DNA from: Epiperipatus broadwayi
Lineage: Eukaryota > Onychophora > Udeonychophora > Euonychophora > Peripatidae
NCBI GenBank assembly: GCA_028023455.1
Contig: JAQFVV010012572.1
Coordinates: forward strand, 2,358,001 to 2,422,000
Reading direction: 5' to 3'
Length of the DNA stretch: 64,000 nt
The position numbers and the translations under genes are program-made. Shown here piece by piece: positions 12,541 through 25,295 of this stretch; the first letter of the stretch is position 1; each line of letters opens with the position of its first letter. The notes below the pieces were generated by a model, which made no database searches, was not told the origin of the DNA, and was given only the letters and a program-made list of their open reading frames with translations.

Positions 12541-13180
12541 TGTGAATATCATGACTCCCCTGTATATACAAATGCACACACACACATAAACATATGTGAA
12601 TATACAATTTATAATAAATTTTAGAGGAGTGACAAATCTAGAAGATTTTATTGGTTATATATAAAAATATGTATATATTATTATAATAAGCCCATATCTT
12701 TTATATTCATTAATTAGTTTTGTTTCTGAAAGGTTTATAAACAAAAAATAAATAATTCCACTTACCATTTACCATCATATTTAAATTATAAGTTGTTAAC
12801 AATAAACATTCTTGGTTATTGTGAAACACTAATTATTGGAAACAAAAGAATAATTAATATTTTTAAAGTTTAAAAAAAAATCAAAATTCAATTTATTAAA
12901 AAAGATTTTACAAATTCTGCAAATGTCCTTGATATGATAATAAATATCTAGCAATAAAACACGTTCTAAAAAGTGCTGGCGTAGCAAGAATCAATTCGTT
13001 ACGGCCATTATCTCAAAAATTAGCAACCATTAATAACTTCAAGCATAAAAATGATTTACTTAACAATTGATGTAATGAAAATCATAAAGAAAAAAATTAT
13101 TTTGTAATATACGTATATATATTATCGTTTTAAATATAAATTATTACGAAATATATTTAATGATAAATGTAATAATTCCA
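12541..13180. other. AT-rich DNA, nothing recognised
   Basis: A short (CA)n run lies near 12575-12590. A small CpG-bearing patch lies at 12960-13010. No gene is seen. Confidence 0.4.
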
Positions 13181-13182
13181 TG

Positions 13183-13395
13183 GGCGCATTAGCATTGTGG
13201 TAGAGAGAGATGAATGCACGTCAAGCATTGGTGATAGAGAGGTCAGCGACAGCTGCTTTACAAGCAGTTGTCCCGGGTTAGCGGATTCGCTTCCCGGCTG
13301 ATGCTATGACACATGAGAAAAAAAAAGTTTTCTGATTGAAACTTAGTTTGTTATTTGTAGTGTAATAACAATAATAAAAAAAATACAAATGTCCA
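13183..13395 (+). repeat. tRNA-derived SINE-like unit
   Basis: A tRNA-like head begins with TAGCATTGTGGTAGAG (A-box-like, ~13189-13204). Near 13250-13270 comes a hairpin whose loop TTTACAA would give a UAC anticodon, and then GGATTCGCTTCC (B-box-like, 13283-13294). The flanking GCATTA and TGATGC could pair as an acceptor-like stem. At about 118 nt the head is longer than a tRNA gene, and the T-arm carries extra bases, so it is not a functional tRNA. The tail (TAATAACAATAATAAAAAAA) ends in A-rich sequence near 13.39 kb. I infer a SINE or a rearranged tRNA pseudogene. Confidence 0.45.
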
Positions 13396-13427
13396 AAAAA
13401 AAAAGTGAACAAAATATATTATGTAAG

Positions 13428-13911
13428 ATATATAGCAGAGGTGGTCAACTTTTATGTTCATAAGATCTACTTTTTATTTTAAAAATGTATTGCGATCGAC
13501 TTGTCATAGGCGTAGTCTAAGTGGAGGGAGGTGTGAAATACATACTATTTTTATATATCTATCTAGTAAAAAAATAACAATTATTTAACGGGCCAAAAAC
13601 TCATGTCGGGGGGAATTAAAGCAACATGAGTAATTATTAACAATATTTATTAATTCAAATTAGCTACATTAAATCAAGATTAAAAATATTATTGTCAAAA
13701 ATGATACGGCTTAGTGGACTTCGTCTATCTAGAATTGAAAAAAAATTTAGAACAAAAACCAAAATAACGAAAAAAACTTGAAAATCTTGTCTTACTTTGT
13801 TTCGCTCGTTACCCGACAGCTCTTGACAGATTGGCCTCGCGATCGACCAAAAATGGCTTTGCGGTCGATGGTGGATCACGGATCGACTTGTTGGGCACCC
13901 CTGATATATAG
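13428..13911. mobile_element. 468-bp non-autonomous hAT-type element with 8-bp TSD
   Basis: The termini CAGAGGTGGTCAAC (from 13436) and GTTGGGCACCCCTG (to 13903) are imperfect inverted repeats of the CAG-G-GTG type found in hAT elements. They are flanked by an exact 8-bp duplication ATATATAG (13428-13435 and 13904-13911), which is the hAT target-site length. Subterminal CGATCGAC blocks occur at both ends. There is no transposase frame, so it must have been moved by an element elsewhere. The match of TIR type and TSD length makes this firm. Confidence 0.88.
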
Positions 13912-14229
13912 TATTACTATATAGTATTACTATTTTCTACAATTTAATCACGAGTGGGAATATTTTATTTACAGAAATAAATCAAATTTGCATATGTGGT
14001 TTTATGCTTAGTAATCTTTAACACTTGTATTAGCATCAGGATTATTTATAATCATTTTAATATATAACTAGCTTTAGCAGTTAAAAGTCTTTAACAAACA
14101 ATAATTATTTCCATATTAAAATAACCCTTTTACAGTTCCTCATATACATACTTTCTTAGCTCAAGCAATTTATACTTTAACTTTATCACCGTAATCTGTG
14201 ACTTAGACACTTAACAAAAAAGCAATTCA

Positions 14230-14650
14230 AAATCTTCAAACAACTTAGTGAATTATTGAAAGTTGAATGTTAGGAATAACAAGAAGAGATTGAACATGAA
14301 ATACTTGGATGAGAGAATAAACACATATTATTGACATTACTGAAAGAATTAAGAAATTGAAATGTAGCTGGGTTAGACATATTTCTAAAAAAAGATAATA
14401 GATGAATAGTTGAAATCTTAAATTGGATCTCATGGGATTATGAAAGACTTAGAAAGATACTATCTGTGAGATTGATAGATGAATGAGAAAGTTTTCTGGT
14501 GTGTTGTGAAGAAAAATCAGGATTGCTGAAACTGGACTAAACTTGGAAACACCATCTTGCAATGGATTGATAATGATGGAAAAAATTGATACATGATGAT
14601 TTTATGTATGTATTCATTGGATCATGTCCAGTCAAAAAAGTAAAATGAAA
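14230..14650 (+). pseudogene. RTE-type LINE 3'-end relic
   Basis: Read on +, ERIKKLKCSWVRHISKK corresponds to the RTE C-terminal segment usually read as KLKW-WAGHI-RM. Decayed arginine- and lysine-rich sequence follows. It is parallel to the piece at 23.35-23.65 kb. No intact frame remains. Confidence 0.5.
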
Positions 14651-15400
14651 TAACTTACTGTACTTGTATATTTATTTATTTTTAAATTAAAATAAATAGT
14701 GAAATGTTCGACTTTGATCACAGTTAAATATGCTCTGAATGATATTCCTTTTCTTCAATAACTATTTTTCCCCAAAGAAATGTTATAGCACTTTCTTTAT
14801 CACAAACGTGGATCTCTGTAATTATTTTGATGTTTTTAAAGTCCATATCAACTTTGGAATTTATCTAATTATCCCTACTTGCTATTACCCATTTTAAATT
14901 CATTGTCAAACTTCCCAAACTGTTTTCTGGTGCAATTCAAAAACATTTTACAATTCTTTTTTTTTGCCACTACTAAATGACTAACTTTTATTGTATTGTT
15001 TGAGAAAGAGATTTTAATTTTCTTAAATTTAAAAAAAAACACCTTTCTGCATAGAAAACATTTTATTACACAAATTTCAAAAAGGGTAAAAAAATGTAAA
15101 ACTTTTAATATAAATGTGCCCATCAATATGCTCCATGCTGGAAAAAAATGGCTGTTGCCACATTGTGAAATTTATTAAATTTATAAATTTTTTTGTTTTT
15201 ATTTATTTATTTATTTACATTTTTTTGGATAGATATAATTTAAGTAGTATATAGTGATATATTGGTGCTTCACTATATATAGTTATTTATTTTATATGTT
15301 TGAACATCTAGACACATAATTACATGGTATACATGTATATTAAGTTTTAACTATTGATGTAGAAATGTATAGATATATAGCTTTATGTGCAATAACTTTT
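14651..15400. other. AT-rich DNA, nothing recognised
   Basis: Overlapping short ORFs on both strands (14.87-15.18 kb) have no family features. A (TTTA)n run lies at 15200-15218. Confidence 0.5.
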
Positions 15401-15406
15401 ATATAT

Positions 15407-15529
15407 AAAAGAAGTAAATCATTATTGCTCAAGATATGAAATTAACACCACTCTAAATATTGAATCAAGAATTTCAATATTCACTGTAGTGTTAATTCTA
15501 TAGTCTGAGGGAGGCGATTTACTTTCTTT
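15407..15529. repeat. Small fold-back (MITE-like)
   Basis: AAAAGAAGTAAATC and ATTAACACCACTC at the left are inverted at the right as GTAGTGTTAATTC and GATTTACTTTCTTT. The arms are about 45 bp around an AT-rich centre. No coding capacity is present. Confidence 0.6.
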
Positions 15530-16595
15530 ATTCACATATATAATTTGAGCTATGTTTAATATAATGTTGACATATTAAATCTTACTTAATAGCATACATA
15601 TGTGTGTATGCTCATAACATATTTTATAAATAACTACAATAACCATAGAAGTATTTTCAGTTACCTTTCAACTGAAAAACATTTAAGAAATTAACTGAAT
15701 ATTATTCTGTGAGTCATTAAAGCTATTTATAAAATATATTATCCTTAATACAATTTTATTACAATAATTATTCTTTAAAATGGACATTTTATATACATAT
15801 ATATGTTTTTATATTTGTAATTTTATTATAAATATCACATATTTGTTTAACTGACTTGTGCAGTTTAGTGCAATGAAGAGAAATAATCTTGAAAGTTAAA
15901 AATTCATAACTTGATGCTACTTATCAGTTCTGGTATACCCTCAATAAATCAGTTATTCAATTATTAATACTTTTGTTTTATACTATTTAGATGTTGACAG
16001 ACATTCTCAAGATAATAACAATCTAGGCTACAAATTGTAAGTTTTTCTTTCTATGCTGAATAAAGCTGATAAATAAAATATAATGAAGACCTACAACATG
16101 GCACCATGTTGAATTCTTTAAAAAAGTTTGCTGTAGAAAAAAATCAAAAGGTAGCATAGCAAGGGATAATAATGTACTAGCATTCAATATATGAGGACAT
16201 ATTGTGTATTATAGATTGTTTTGTATAATAATAATAATAAAGCTCATGATTTTATCTATCTATACATAACATTTATATAACCTTGCTGATAATTTAACCT
16301 TTTTCAGATAAATATATATATTCTTAATAACTATTTACAATGATGAAATCGTTTGATGAACTGGTCAATTTGGCAACAGTGGATCTTGAGATCATTAGCC
16401 TTTTTCCTTTGATCTTAATTTGTTTGAATTCAAGTAATATTTAATAGAAAGTTTTCAAATATATATATACAGTATTTTTAAAAAACCTAGTCTTTATACT
16501 TTTTAGTTTTCTAACTTCATTTTGTTTTTTGTCTAGAAATGAAATGATAATACTCAGTTAAATGTAGCTCCTAATGATTTGGTATTATGTATTTA
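15530..16595. other. AT-rich DNA, nothing recognised
   Basis: Short (AAT)n near 16228 and (TA)n near 16460. The right part may hold further RTE relic too decayed to read. Confidence 0.4.
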
Positions 16596-16599
16596 TAAT

Positions 16600-17200
16600 T
16601 TAATACTTTCTTAACTTATTCTTATTGTATTTTCTCATTTTTATCACTAAATACATTTTGTAAAACTGCTGTAAAAAGTTTTGGAGATATAAATTCACAT
16701 TCTTCTCAATGTTAATATTTTTAATATTATCATGTAATCTAATCACTGTTATTGCATTTTGATAAATACTCTTCAGAATATGATAATATCTTGGATCTAT
16801 ACTTTGATGATCCAATTCTTTAATGACAGTAGAAATGCTTATAGAATCAAATGCTTTTTCATAAACTATAAATCTAAAGCATAATGGCATATCATATTCA
16901 TTGGCCCTTTCTGTAATTTTTCACAATATTTGGATGTCATTCATAGTGCTAAAACCCTTTTAAATACATCTTGTTTTTTTAATTCGTTACAATCCAAAGT
17001 TAGTTTAGGATGAATTGTAATTATTATAACAAAGATTTTGTTTAGAATTGAGAAACCATTGATAAGTTTGTAATTTATGTTTTTATCATCTTTCTTAAAT
17101 ATCAATATTACTATTACATTCTTCCAATCAGCTGGTATATCGATCATTAAGACATTTGGTATTAGCTTTACCAATAATTTTTTTATTCTTTACTTTTGGG
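16600..17200 (-). pseudogene. RTE-type LINE relic: RT N-terminal part to motif A
   Basis: Minus-strand frames read ADWKNVIVILIFKKDDKN at 16941-17174 (the 'W---I-PIFKKGD' opening of RTE reverse transcriptases). At 16600-16890 they read YEKAFDSI, followed by IDPRYYHILKSIYQNA and IRLH. The order fits RTE motif A and the following helix. The pieces lie in different frames, and the motif B region appears shifted. It is the same family as the relic at 6.1-8.1 kb. Confidence 0.75.
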
Positions 17201-18815
17201 TTATTGTTTATTATTGTACTTTTTTTTTTTTTTGCTTTGTTAGACAGTTCACAAGCCTTATAAAGAAAAGTTTGTGTGAGTAACCTAAGTGAATGAATAC
17301 ATATTAAAATACTTTTTAAATTAACAATAAACAAATCTTGGGAAGCATATGATGAAAAATATTTTAATTTTATTAAGAAAAAAAAAAGTAATAAAAAATA
17401 TTGGCAGTACAGACATTGTAATTTACATATGAGTCCAGTGATGATAAAAGTTGCCGGCACAAACAAATGTGTATATAAAAAACAAATTAAACACATTTAC
17501 AATGTTTTAAAAAGGAAATAAATTAATTTTTTAAGAGAACATTAAACAATATTCTGATTAGGAGAAAGTTATTAGGCAAAATGTTGGTTTCACTGCTAAT
17601 TTTACGATTTAAACTATCCTGTGATGTCATGAAAAAATGCTGGAATGACTAATTGATTATCTGGCAAAAGTAAGGTGTAAACTTGACTTATTACATAGCT
17701 TTAATTCCTGCTGAGTAAATTTTTTGAATGATTTTTTTTTTAATCCAATGATTAAAATTTGGGAAATTCTATTATCGAGAATGATATAGTTCATCCACTA
17801 CTTTCAAAAAATAGTCATATATTGGAATAACTATCTAGAAGAAGTTTGTGCATGTAGCATGTTATCCCAAGAAAAGTGCAAAATCATACCAAAGAGATGT
17901 CTTGCAAACTACCGGATATGAACATTTTTATATATATCATAGCTATGCTTCCATTTGCATTTTGCAGGACATATTAAAAAAACTTTTAATCCACCTCAGT
18001 GATTGGAAGAAACAATCTTTTGCTTTTTTTATTGGAATAAGTGTATATTGCTAAAAGTTTAGTTGTTGCAACATCATTTCTTGCAAAAAAAAAAAAAACT
18101 TACAGTAAATAAAGTTTTAAGTCATATGACTAGATGATTAGATCCCAGTAATATTATGTAAAATAACATGAAAGGTCACAACTTTTAGATATGTCCAAAA
18201 CTTGTGTTATTATTAGAGTAAAAAGGCTTCACTATATTATCATTTCTAATTGGAGTCTCTTTATTTCTCCGCTTTGTGATGCTCACCATGAAAGACAAAA
18301 ATAGATCGTATCATCGGGATAGTTGCTCATAAGTTGGTAGATCTGAAGAATGGGCAAATAAGGCAGAGTTCATGAGTTTTCCTAACCTGTGTATCTCACA
18401 CATGATGACTCGAGGTAGTTTTGCCTAGATTCTAGATCTTATTATATGAACAGACAAAGCCAACCAGTACAATATATTCTTTCTAACTTGAAATAATATG
18501 TATATTACCTCCCTCCTTACAGAGCTTATTTATTTATTCTTTTTGCCTAAATGCACAATTCCTTTAGGATATATTTCAAATATAGCTCATTTCTTTCAAT
18601 CTATAATTAGCAGATATAACTCTTCAAAGAAAATATGCTTTTATATTTAATTTTTTTTAAAAATTATCTATAAACCTTTTAATCATATAAAGAATTAAAC
18701 AAAATCAAATTTGCACACAATGAAAAAGTTATGATCATATTGTTAACAAGTTACAAAAACATTTGTAAATGATATATTTATTTTATATAGCACTATGCTT
18801 TATAAACTGTAATAG
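17201..18815. other. AT-rich DNA, nothing recognised
   Basis: A 122-residue minus-strand ORF (17.13-17.50 kb) overlaps the LINE relic only in part and is rich in F, I, K and N, with no motif. I do not call it a gene. Confidence 0.45.
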
Positions 18816-18818
18816 TAA

Positions 18819-19263
18819 TAATCAGCCATTAAGCTAATGCACACACACTTTGTGGATTTTAAACTATAAACGAATACTCTCACTTACAAACACAAGATAA
18901 AGTCTTTGTGAAAAGATAGAATAAATCCATCTATCCTTTCACCCCAAACATTTATGTATGGGAAAATCTTAAGCATTTGGGAATGAGAGCATGAAGATGT
19001 TAAGCGATCACTTTAAACTACTTTTAAATTTTGCAAGCATCATTCATTCAGGCATAGTAAAAGTAATTTAAAGTGTTCACTTAACATCTTCATGCTCTCA
19101 TTCCCAAATGCTTAAGATTTGCTCATACATAAACATTTGGGTTAAAAGGATAGATAGGTTCATTCTATCTTTTCACAAAGACTATTTTGTATTTGAAAGT
19201 GAGATTATTCATTTATAGTTAAAAATCCACAAAGCACATGTGCATTAGCTTAATGGCTGATTA
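18819..19263. repeat. 445-bp fold-back element
   Basis: TAATCAGCCATTAAGC at the left is exactly inverted at the right (GCTTAATGGCTGATTA). The two arms (about 200 bp each) stay near-identical through CTTCATGCTCTCATTCCCAA. They surround a short loop near 19040, so the element would form a long hairpin. There is no ORF. It looks like a MITE or fold-back DNA element. TA could be the target duplication, but this is not decisive. Confidence 0.8.
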
Positions 19264-20500
19264 AAACATTTGTAATAATTCTAACAATTAATCCTATTTT
19301 AACAATCAAGACACTACAGCTTTTATTCATTTTATTCAGGACCTAATTGTAAATTGTTACATTAACAAGTCGTGCAGTAGTCTTAAAAAAAAACCTATCT
19401 CTAAATATCAGGTTTCTCCTTATAAACTATGAAATCTTAATAGTATTTTATTATTTCCAAGTCATTATCCCTTACAGAAATAAATTTGTTTAAAATTCAG
19501 TTCATTATTATGAAATTTTTCCTTTTTATCTCATTCTATCTTTCTCTAAAGAATTTTCTTTTTTGGTAAATAACTATATCTAATGTCATATGAAGCCCGG
19601 ATTGCATTTCTATATATTGATCACTGAACAACTTGTAATTCAAACCTTTTAACATCGTTTCTTTTTGGTAATTCCCATTCATATATATATAAAACATTCT
19701 CTTTCCACTTTCTGTCCTATTTCTATGAATTGCTCATAAATTCATTACATTTGCACTACTTTTATATTAAAAGAAAAGAACTACGAATAAAAAACTATTG
19801 TTGAGAATATCCAAACGAAAACCTCCTAGAAATAAATTCTGTTTCTTATCCCCTGCCTTATTCCTCCTACTTTTTTTTTTTTAAAAAAAGTCATAATTGA
19901 TCTTGTTATGCTTGAAAGGAAAAAATTTATTTGTGGAACAGCATTTTAATTAAACCAATTTGCTTTTCCAAAAACTAATTGAAGTTAATTACATGCTTTA
20001 AAGGAAACTAATGTCTTACATTGCATATTAAAGTGGTAGAAATCATTGTACAATGAATAATGGAGTATTTTCATTCTATATATATATAAAATGGAATGAT
20101 GTTACTAAAATAAATTTGCTGATAACTAGAAAGAGATACTTTGATTTCTTCTTGAGATTTTAAGGGATTATAAAACAGGGTGATTCCTAATAACGACTCT
20201 ATATGATCTTGTTGTTGCAGCTGTTATTATTATATGATTACTCAGATAACAAATGAACACGGATGACTGCTCAACAACATGCATCAAACAGTGAGGTGAC
20301 TTTATTGTTTTTAACCTCAGAATTTAAGATCAAGAAGCACAATGGTTTTTCATGTTAGTTGCCAGATAGTTCTTAACTGAAATATCAGTTGAGTTTTTGT
20401 GAAGATAAAATGCATATGCGAATGGACTTTGTTTTAATATAGATATTTACAATCATGACAGGTAAAACTAAATTATCACATTTATTCACAGAAGGCTATA
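19264..20500. other. AT-rich DNA, nothing recognised
   Basis: No gene or repeat family is recognised. A TATA-type run lies at 19680-19690. Confidence 0.5.
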
Positions 20501-20509
20501 AAGTCACCA

Positions 20510-21906
20510 GCCAAGGCAGAGGGTGTTAAGAATACTTACAACTGCAGATCACTTTTAAATTTGCAAAAATTGGAAGAGGAACTGTCTAATATTAATTAGC
20601 ACATTGTAGTTCTTTTTGAAGTTAAAGGTGATTAGGCAAGTCATTAAAAAAGTAGATATGTATTTTGTTACAAAGGTACAAATATTAAAAACAAAGTGGA
20701 ATAGGATTCCTTATAAATAAATGGTAAAAAAAACAACAATATTATATAGAGTGGCAAGATTAGTTATTCAACTCAATGAAAGATACCAAATGCAGATAAT
20801 TTCGGTTTCTGCCCCAATTTGATTATACAAAATGCTTTTGAGCAGACCAAATAGGATTTTAAAAATGTCATGGGAGAAAATGCTAGAATTGATAAATAAC
20901 TGAATGATGATAGTGCTGTGGGTATATTTGATTGTGGTAAAAGAAATGAGAGAAGACAAAGACTTGTGGAGTTGAAAAAAAAAAAACTATAATTTTTTTT
21001 TTTTTGAGAAAAATGCTAAACAGAAATAAACATTGAAGTATTTAAGTGAAGATATATCAGAATCGGATTATATTTGACAAACAAAAAACATGTATTTCAG
21101 GATTGCAATGTTCTTATTAGGTTCAACTCGGAGTGATCGTCGGTTAGTGAGATGTAAGATATGTACTAATAAAAATTATTAAGAGATAAAAATTATTAAG
21201 AAAAACAGTGTTATCAGTTGATATTTATAGCCTTCAGAAATATTCCAAAAAATTTAAAATAGAATTTGAAAATCATTCTAAAATATTTTAGATTTTGAAG
21301 ACAGTTTGAATTTAAATGAAATCAATAATAAACAACTGGTATACTTTTAAAAACTGCAAAAAAGATAACTGATACAAAAAAAAAAAAGAAGCAATTTACC
21401 AAAAAAAAATTCTATTAAGACAAGACAATGTGTAAAGAAAAGAAGAAATATGGAATTTTTTAAAAATGAACTCATTAAAATGAATTAATTGTAAAATGGT
21501 ACAAAAAAAGTTAATAATGATGAAAGAAAATATAATTGGGATTGGCAAGGAAAGGTATAGAAGAGAAAAAGACTCAAAAGTTGTAAAATAGGATATTATT
21601 ATTGGGAGGAAAGTTACTTCTGCAATGAAAAGATCAAATGGAACTATTACTAAAAAGAGAAACGACATCATAAAAAGTGTGGAAGTGTTCAATAAAAAAT
21701 TATATAGTAATAAGAACAAGAAATCAAAGTATTACCTACAGTTTCTACAGCTTTTTAATTGCCCAGCAAGTGAAGAAGTGAAACATATAATTAAGTCTAT
21801 GAAGACAGAAAAAGTTTCCAGAAGGGATGGAACTATAGTTAATATCTTAAAAAAAGCCAGTAAAGAATTAGAAAAATTGTTGGACAGTTGTATATTAAAT
21901 ATCTAA
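20510..21906 (+). pseudogene. RTE-type LINE relic: APE endonuclease and linker
   Basis: From about 20535 the + strand reads LQKLEEELSNIN and a decayed 'DI-GLSEV' stretch, the N-terminal part of an APE endonuclease. Further on, near 21.05-21.16 kb, are ISESDYI and GSTRSDRRLVRCKI, the end of the domain with its SDH-type motif (here SDR). An open frame at 21625-21906 carries SEEVKHIIKSMKTEKVSRRD, the pre-RT block usually read as 'EV--A---MK-GKAPG-D'. There are several stops. The RT proper is missing, the copy ending where a hairpin repeat begins. It appears to be a different RTE subgroup from the 11.5-kb relic. Confidence 0.7.
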
Positions 21907-22084
21907 ATGATAAATAGAATTTTTTTTGGCTACGAAGGAAAGATTTTTGAAGACTTTCATCAATCTGATATGTTTATTTATGATTATAAGAAATTCTCAT
22001 TCATTGTTGAAGATATATATATAAAACAATGTAAATATTTGAAAACCAAGCAATCTTCACAAACCTGGAGCTTAATTGTAAATA

Positions 22085-22240
22085 TAGGGGATTTGAACTC
22101 AGACTTTCAAGCACTCACCAACTATCCACACTATCTCATACAACTGATATACATGACCACACATATGTAGATTATTTATCTTTTCTACATGTGTGTGGTC
22201 ATGTATATCAGTTGTATGATATAGTGTGGATAGTTGGTAT
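22085..22240. repeat. Small hairpin of FB-B unit A
   Basis: The arms 22117-22170 and 22185-22239 are near-perfect inverted copies. They carry CATACAACTGATATACATGA, the block found at the ends of all FB-B palindromes. GGGATTTGAACTCAGACTTTC lies only on the left. No ribozyme segment is present. Confidence 0.75.
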
Positions 22241-23325
22241 TAAATCTTCATTAATAATCTTATTAAATGGAAGTTGTGTTTGCAATTACTCTTATAACTT
22301 TAGGAGTCCTAAATCAAACCATCTTCAGCTAAGATGAGAATATAAAAAAATAATTATGCTTTTGGTGATTCTAAAATCTGGCTTTATGTAACATTACCAA
22401 AATCTTTGAAAAGAGAAATAATATTTGTTTATTGCTTAACTTTTTTGTAATATCCAGATAGCAGCATTATCTAAATACTGTGACAAAGATGAATTGCTCT
22501 GTCAAAATGTGATATAATGTAAAAAGATTACTAGTGATACACTGTTTTCTACACTTATAATAGAACATCCTGCCAAATTACAAATGCAATTGATATGAAT
22601 CTTCATTCATCAGTTAAAAGCTATGACAGTAATCTGTGATTCACATAAAATGAAAAGTCCAGAATCAGGTTTTAGAAACAGTGTTGGTATTCTCTTGGCA
22701 CTTAAAAATCTTTGTAAAGATAAGAAACGCATTGTTCAAATACCACTGACAAGTATGAAATTAGTATAAAACTTAGTCAAATGATATGCATATAAACTCT
22801 ATCAAATTTTTCTTAATGAATTAAAAATTATGAAAATGTCTGTTTGTTCCAGATAATATGGTATAAATGATATATAAATATGACAAGTGACTTGTTATCA
22901 AAACAACAAATTGATATTAATTTAGTAAACAAAGGTAATTAGTTTTTACACTATAAAGATAATTTTCTTTTTTTTTTAAAAGGATATTTTGAAGTGACCT
23001 TTAGAAATTGTTTTGAAATAAATAAATAAATAAATAAATGCAATTAAAAGAAATATTTCAAAATTTATGAAAACACAATTTAAATACAGTAACTTTTAAC
23101 AAAAGAAAATATCTTAAAAATACCACTATGATATCTATTAGCATATTTTAAAATATAAACAAAATAAATTATTCATTTTTTTTTTCAATTAAAAAGATGA
23201 AAAATTGTACAATTTTTGAAATTTTTAAACACTAATTTGTTTTGTGTATTATACTTATATATTTATGTAAGCTAATATTGTATAAGAGAAAAAATATATT
23301 ATTTAAAACCATTTAATGGTATTGT
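22241..23325. other. AT-rich DNA, nothing recognised
   Basis: (AAAT)n at 23015-23038. No gene seen. Confidence 0.5.
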
Positions 23326-23334
23326 GGCAAAGAG

Positions 23335-23650
23335 ATCACAGCATCTTAATTTATGCCCTTATCTAGGCACGGATAATGGATCAAACAGGTAGTACTGTTA
23401 CCTGTAGATAATTAAAAAGCCGAAATGAAGCTGACTGGACACATTGCTAGAAAAGATGGCAATAGCTGATTGATTGAAATTTTGTAATGGGTCCCAAAAA
23501 ATTGTAAGAAATTCTTGAAAAAGACTATGTAGATAGATGAGTGGATGAGATATGCCTGGATTGTTGTAAAAAAAAATTATAAATTGCAGAAAATAGATTA
23601 AATATAAAGAGACTATTCTGTGGTAGATTGATAATATTTAAAAAAAATAA
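23335..23650 (+). pseudogene. RTE-type LINE 3'-end relic
   Basis: The + strand reads KLTGHIARKDGNS, then LIEILQWVPKN, WMRYAWIVVKKN. This follows the RTE C-terminus (WAGHIARM, W-P-KRKRGRP, WM--A--R--W). Stops interrupt it. It may be the detached tail of the 20.5-21.9 kb copy, since orientation and order agree. Confidence 0.55.
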
Positions 23651-24440
23651 AAACTAACTAGGGCATACGAATATACTTGAGACATTTTGAGGACTATTGT
23701 TATATATATAAGCACGTACTCATATGTTCATTAAATCACTGATATATAAATCTAAAAGTTTACACTTACCTTTTTTTGTCTATTTTTCTGAATAACTATT
23801 ATTTTAATAAAAATTAAGTTCAGTATAAGACAGGAAGTGAAATATTTGTATCAGCCTATATAAAAATCAATATGGATGATTTTATATTATACAAGTTCCT
23901 AAATTAACCAGATAAAAAAACAAGTTTTTATTGGCTATATATTTGGTACATTACTTGTTCCAAATTTTAATTTAAAGTAAAAAAATGTGCATGTTACATA
24001 TGTCAATTTTTGTCTGAAGGTACATGATAGTCACTGTCTTAATTAATACAATTTATTTTAATGTCCCACTTTTGCAATTACATGATAAACTTTTAACTTC
24101 CACCATTATTAAGTTGTAACATATATATTAAAATGAACAAAATAAACTAGATAAAAAAAATAAAATAAGAAAATCTATGTTAGTTAGTAAAAATAAAGTA
24201 GATGGTGAATGGTTTAATGACTTGGGAATAAGAAGATTGAACAGTGGAAAATACAGAACTGCAAACACCATCCGTAGATCTATTTTAAGTTTAATGATCA
24301 AGCCGCCAGGTGATATTTTAACGAGAAATTAAATGTATATATATATTATTGAATTTACTAAGTAGTTTTATAGCAAACAAAATATAACAAAAAAATGATC
24401 CATATGAATTTAATTGAAAGCAGTGTGTTAAATAAAAACA
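23651..24440. other. AT-rich DNA, nothing recognised
   Basis: No gene or known repeat is visible. Confidence 0.5.
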
Positions 24441-24444
24441 ATAA

Positions 24445-24498
24445 AATAATAATAATAATAATAATTAAATAAAAATAATAATAATAATAATAATAATA
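24445..24498. repeat. (AAT)n microsatellite
   Basis: Two runs of AAT repeats separated by a short TTAAATAAA interruption. Confidence 0.9.
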
Positions 24499-24580
24499 TT
24501 TAAATGAAAAAACTAGGATTTAATTACCAAACATTTTTATGTAATAAAGTATTTTTCTGCATTCAATGACGTTTTTTAAA

Positions 24581-24770
24581 TAGGGATTTGGACTCAGACT
24601 TTCAAGCTTTCCACAGCTATCACTCTATCTTATACAATCGATACATCTGACTACATAATATGAAAAAGGTAAATGATCTCCAATATTCATGGTCATGTGT
24701 ATCAGTTGTATAAGATGGAGTGGATAGTTGTAGGAAACTTGAAAGTCTGAGTTCAAATCCCTTCTAATTA
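24581..24770. repeat. Small hairpin of FB-B unit A
   Basis: TAGGGATTTGGACTCAGACT at the left is inverted at the right as AGTCTGAGTTCAAATCCC. Both sides carry the block ATCAGTTGTATAAGATGGAG or its inverse. This is the same stand-alone hairpin type as at 22.1 kb. Confidence 0.75.
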
Positions 24771-25215
24771 CATTAAGGTCAGGGTAGACAATATCTTGTA
24801 TTTAAATAAATAATTCTATCAAATTATGAATTTTGGATATTCTATAGTTGTAATATTATATAAAAAAAATTTGTCAATAATATTTAAATGATTTCTATCA
24901 TAATGTTAATGCAGAGAGAGATATTGGTGTACATACAAAAATGTAAAATTTGCATATAAAAGATTATTTAAATAAATTCTAATTTAATATTTCAACGACT
25001 AACATTTAATACAATTAACCACTATAATTATATGTTTGAAAAACAGAACTATAGATGTCACAAAATGTTATATATATATTTAGATATAATATAAATATTT
25101 GAATAGACTTTAACTCTTAAAACAAAGTAATAATAGATAAATATTTTATCCTCACTGAAAAAAATATCTATGCTGTTAAGCAAAGTAATAGAAAGCCTGA
25201 CGCAAGAGAAAAAAA
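24771..25215. other. AT-rich DNA, nothing recognised
   Basis: No gene or known repeat is visible. Confidence 0.45.
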
Positions 25216-25220
25216 CGATC

Positions 25221-25295
25221 TCAATTTGATCAGATAATTGGTAGTGTTATTCTCAACCTGTCATTCAAGTGTTCGAATGCCACATGATCATAACA
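25221..25295 (+). repeat. tRNA-like relic (weak)
   Basis: CAGATAATTGGTAGTG resembles an A box, and GTGTTCGAATGCC, about 35 bases on, resembles a B box. It could be an old SINE head. No tail or duplication is seen. Confidence 0.25.

Noticed and set aside
13250-13303. A functional tRNA-Val (UAC) gene
   Set aside because: The anticodon-type hairpin fits, but the spacing to the A and B boxes and the enlarged T-arm do not match a working tRNA.
17128-17496. 122-residue minus-strand ORF, with transmembrane-like hydrophobic runs
   Set aside because: The composition follows the AT-rich DNA, it overlaps a LINE relic, and no conserved motif is present.
24146-24180. A/T repeats as possible CRISPR-like or telomeric arrays (also other AT runs)
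   Set aside because: No regular repeat-spacer order or telomere unit is present, and the context is eukaryotic.
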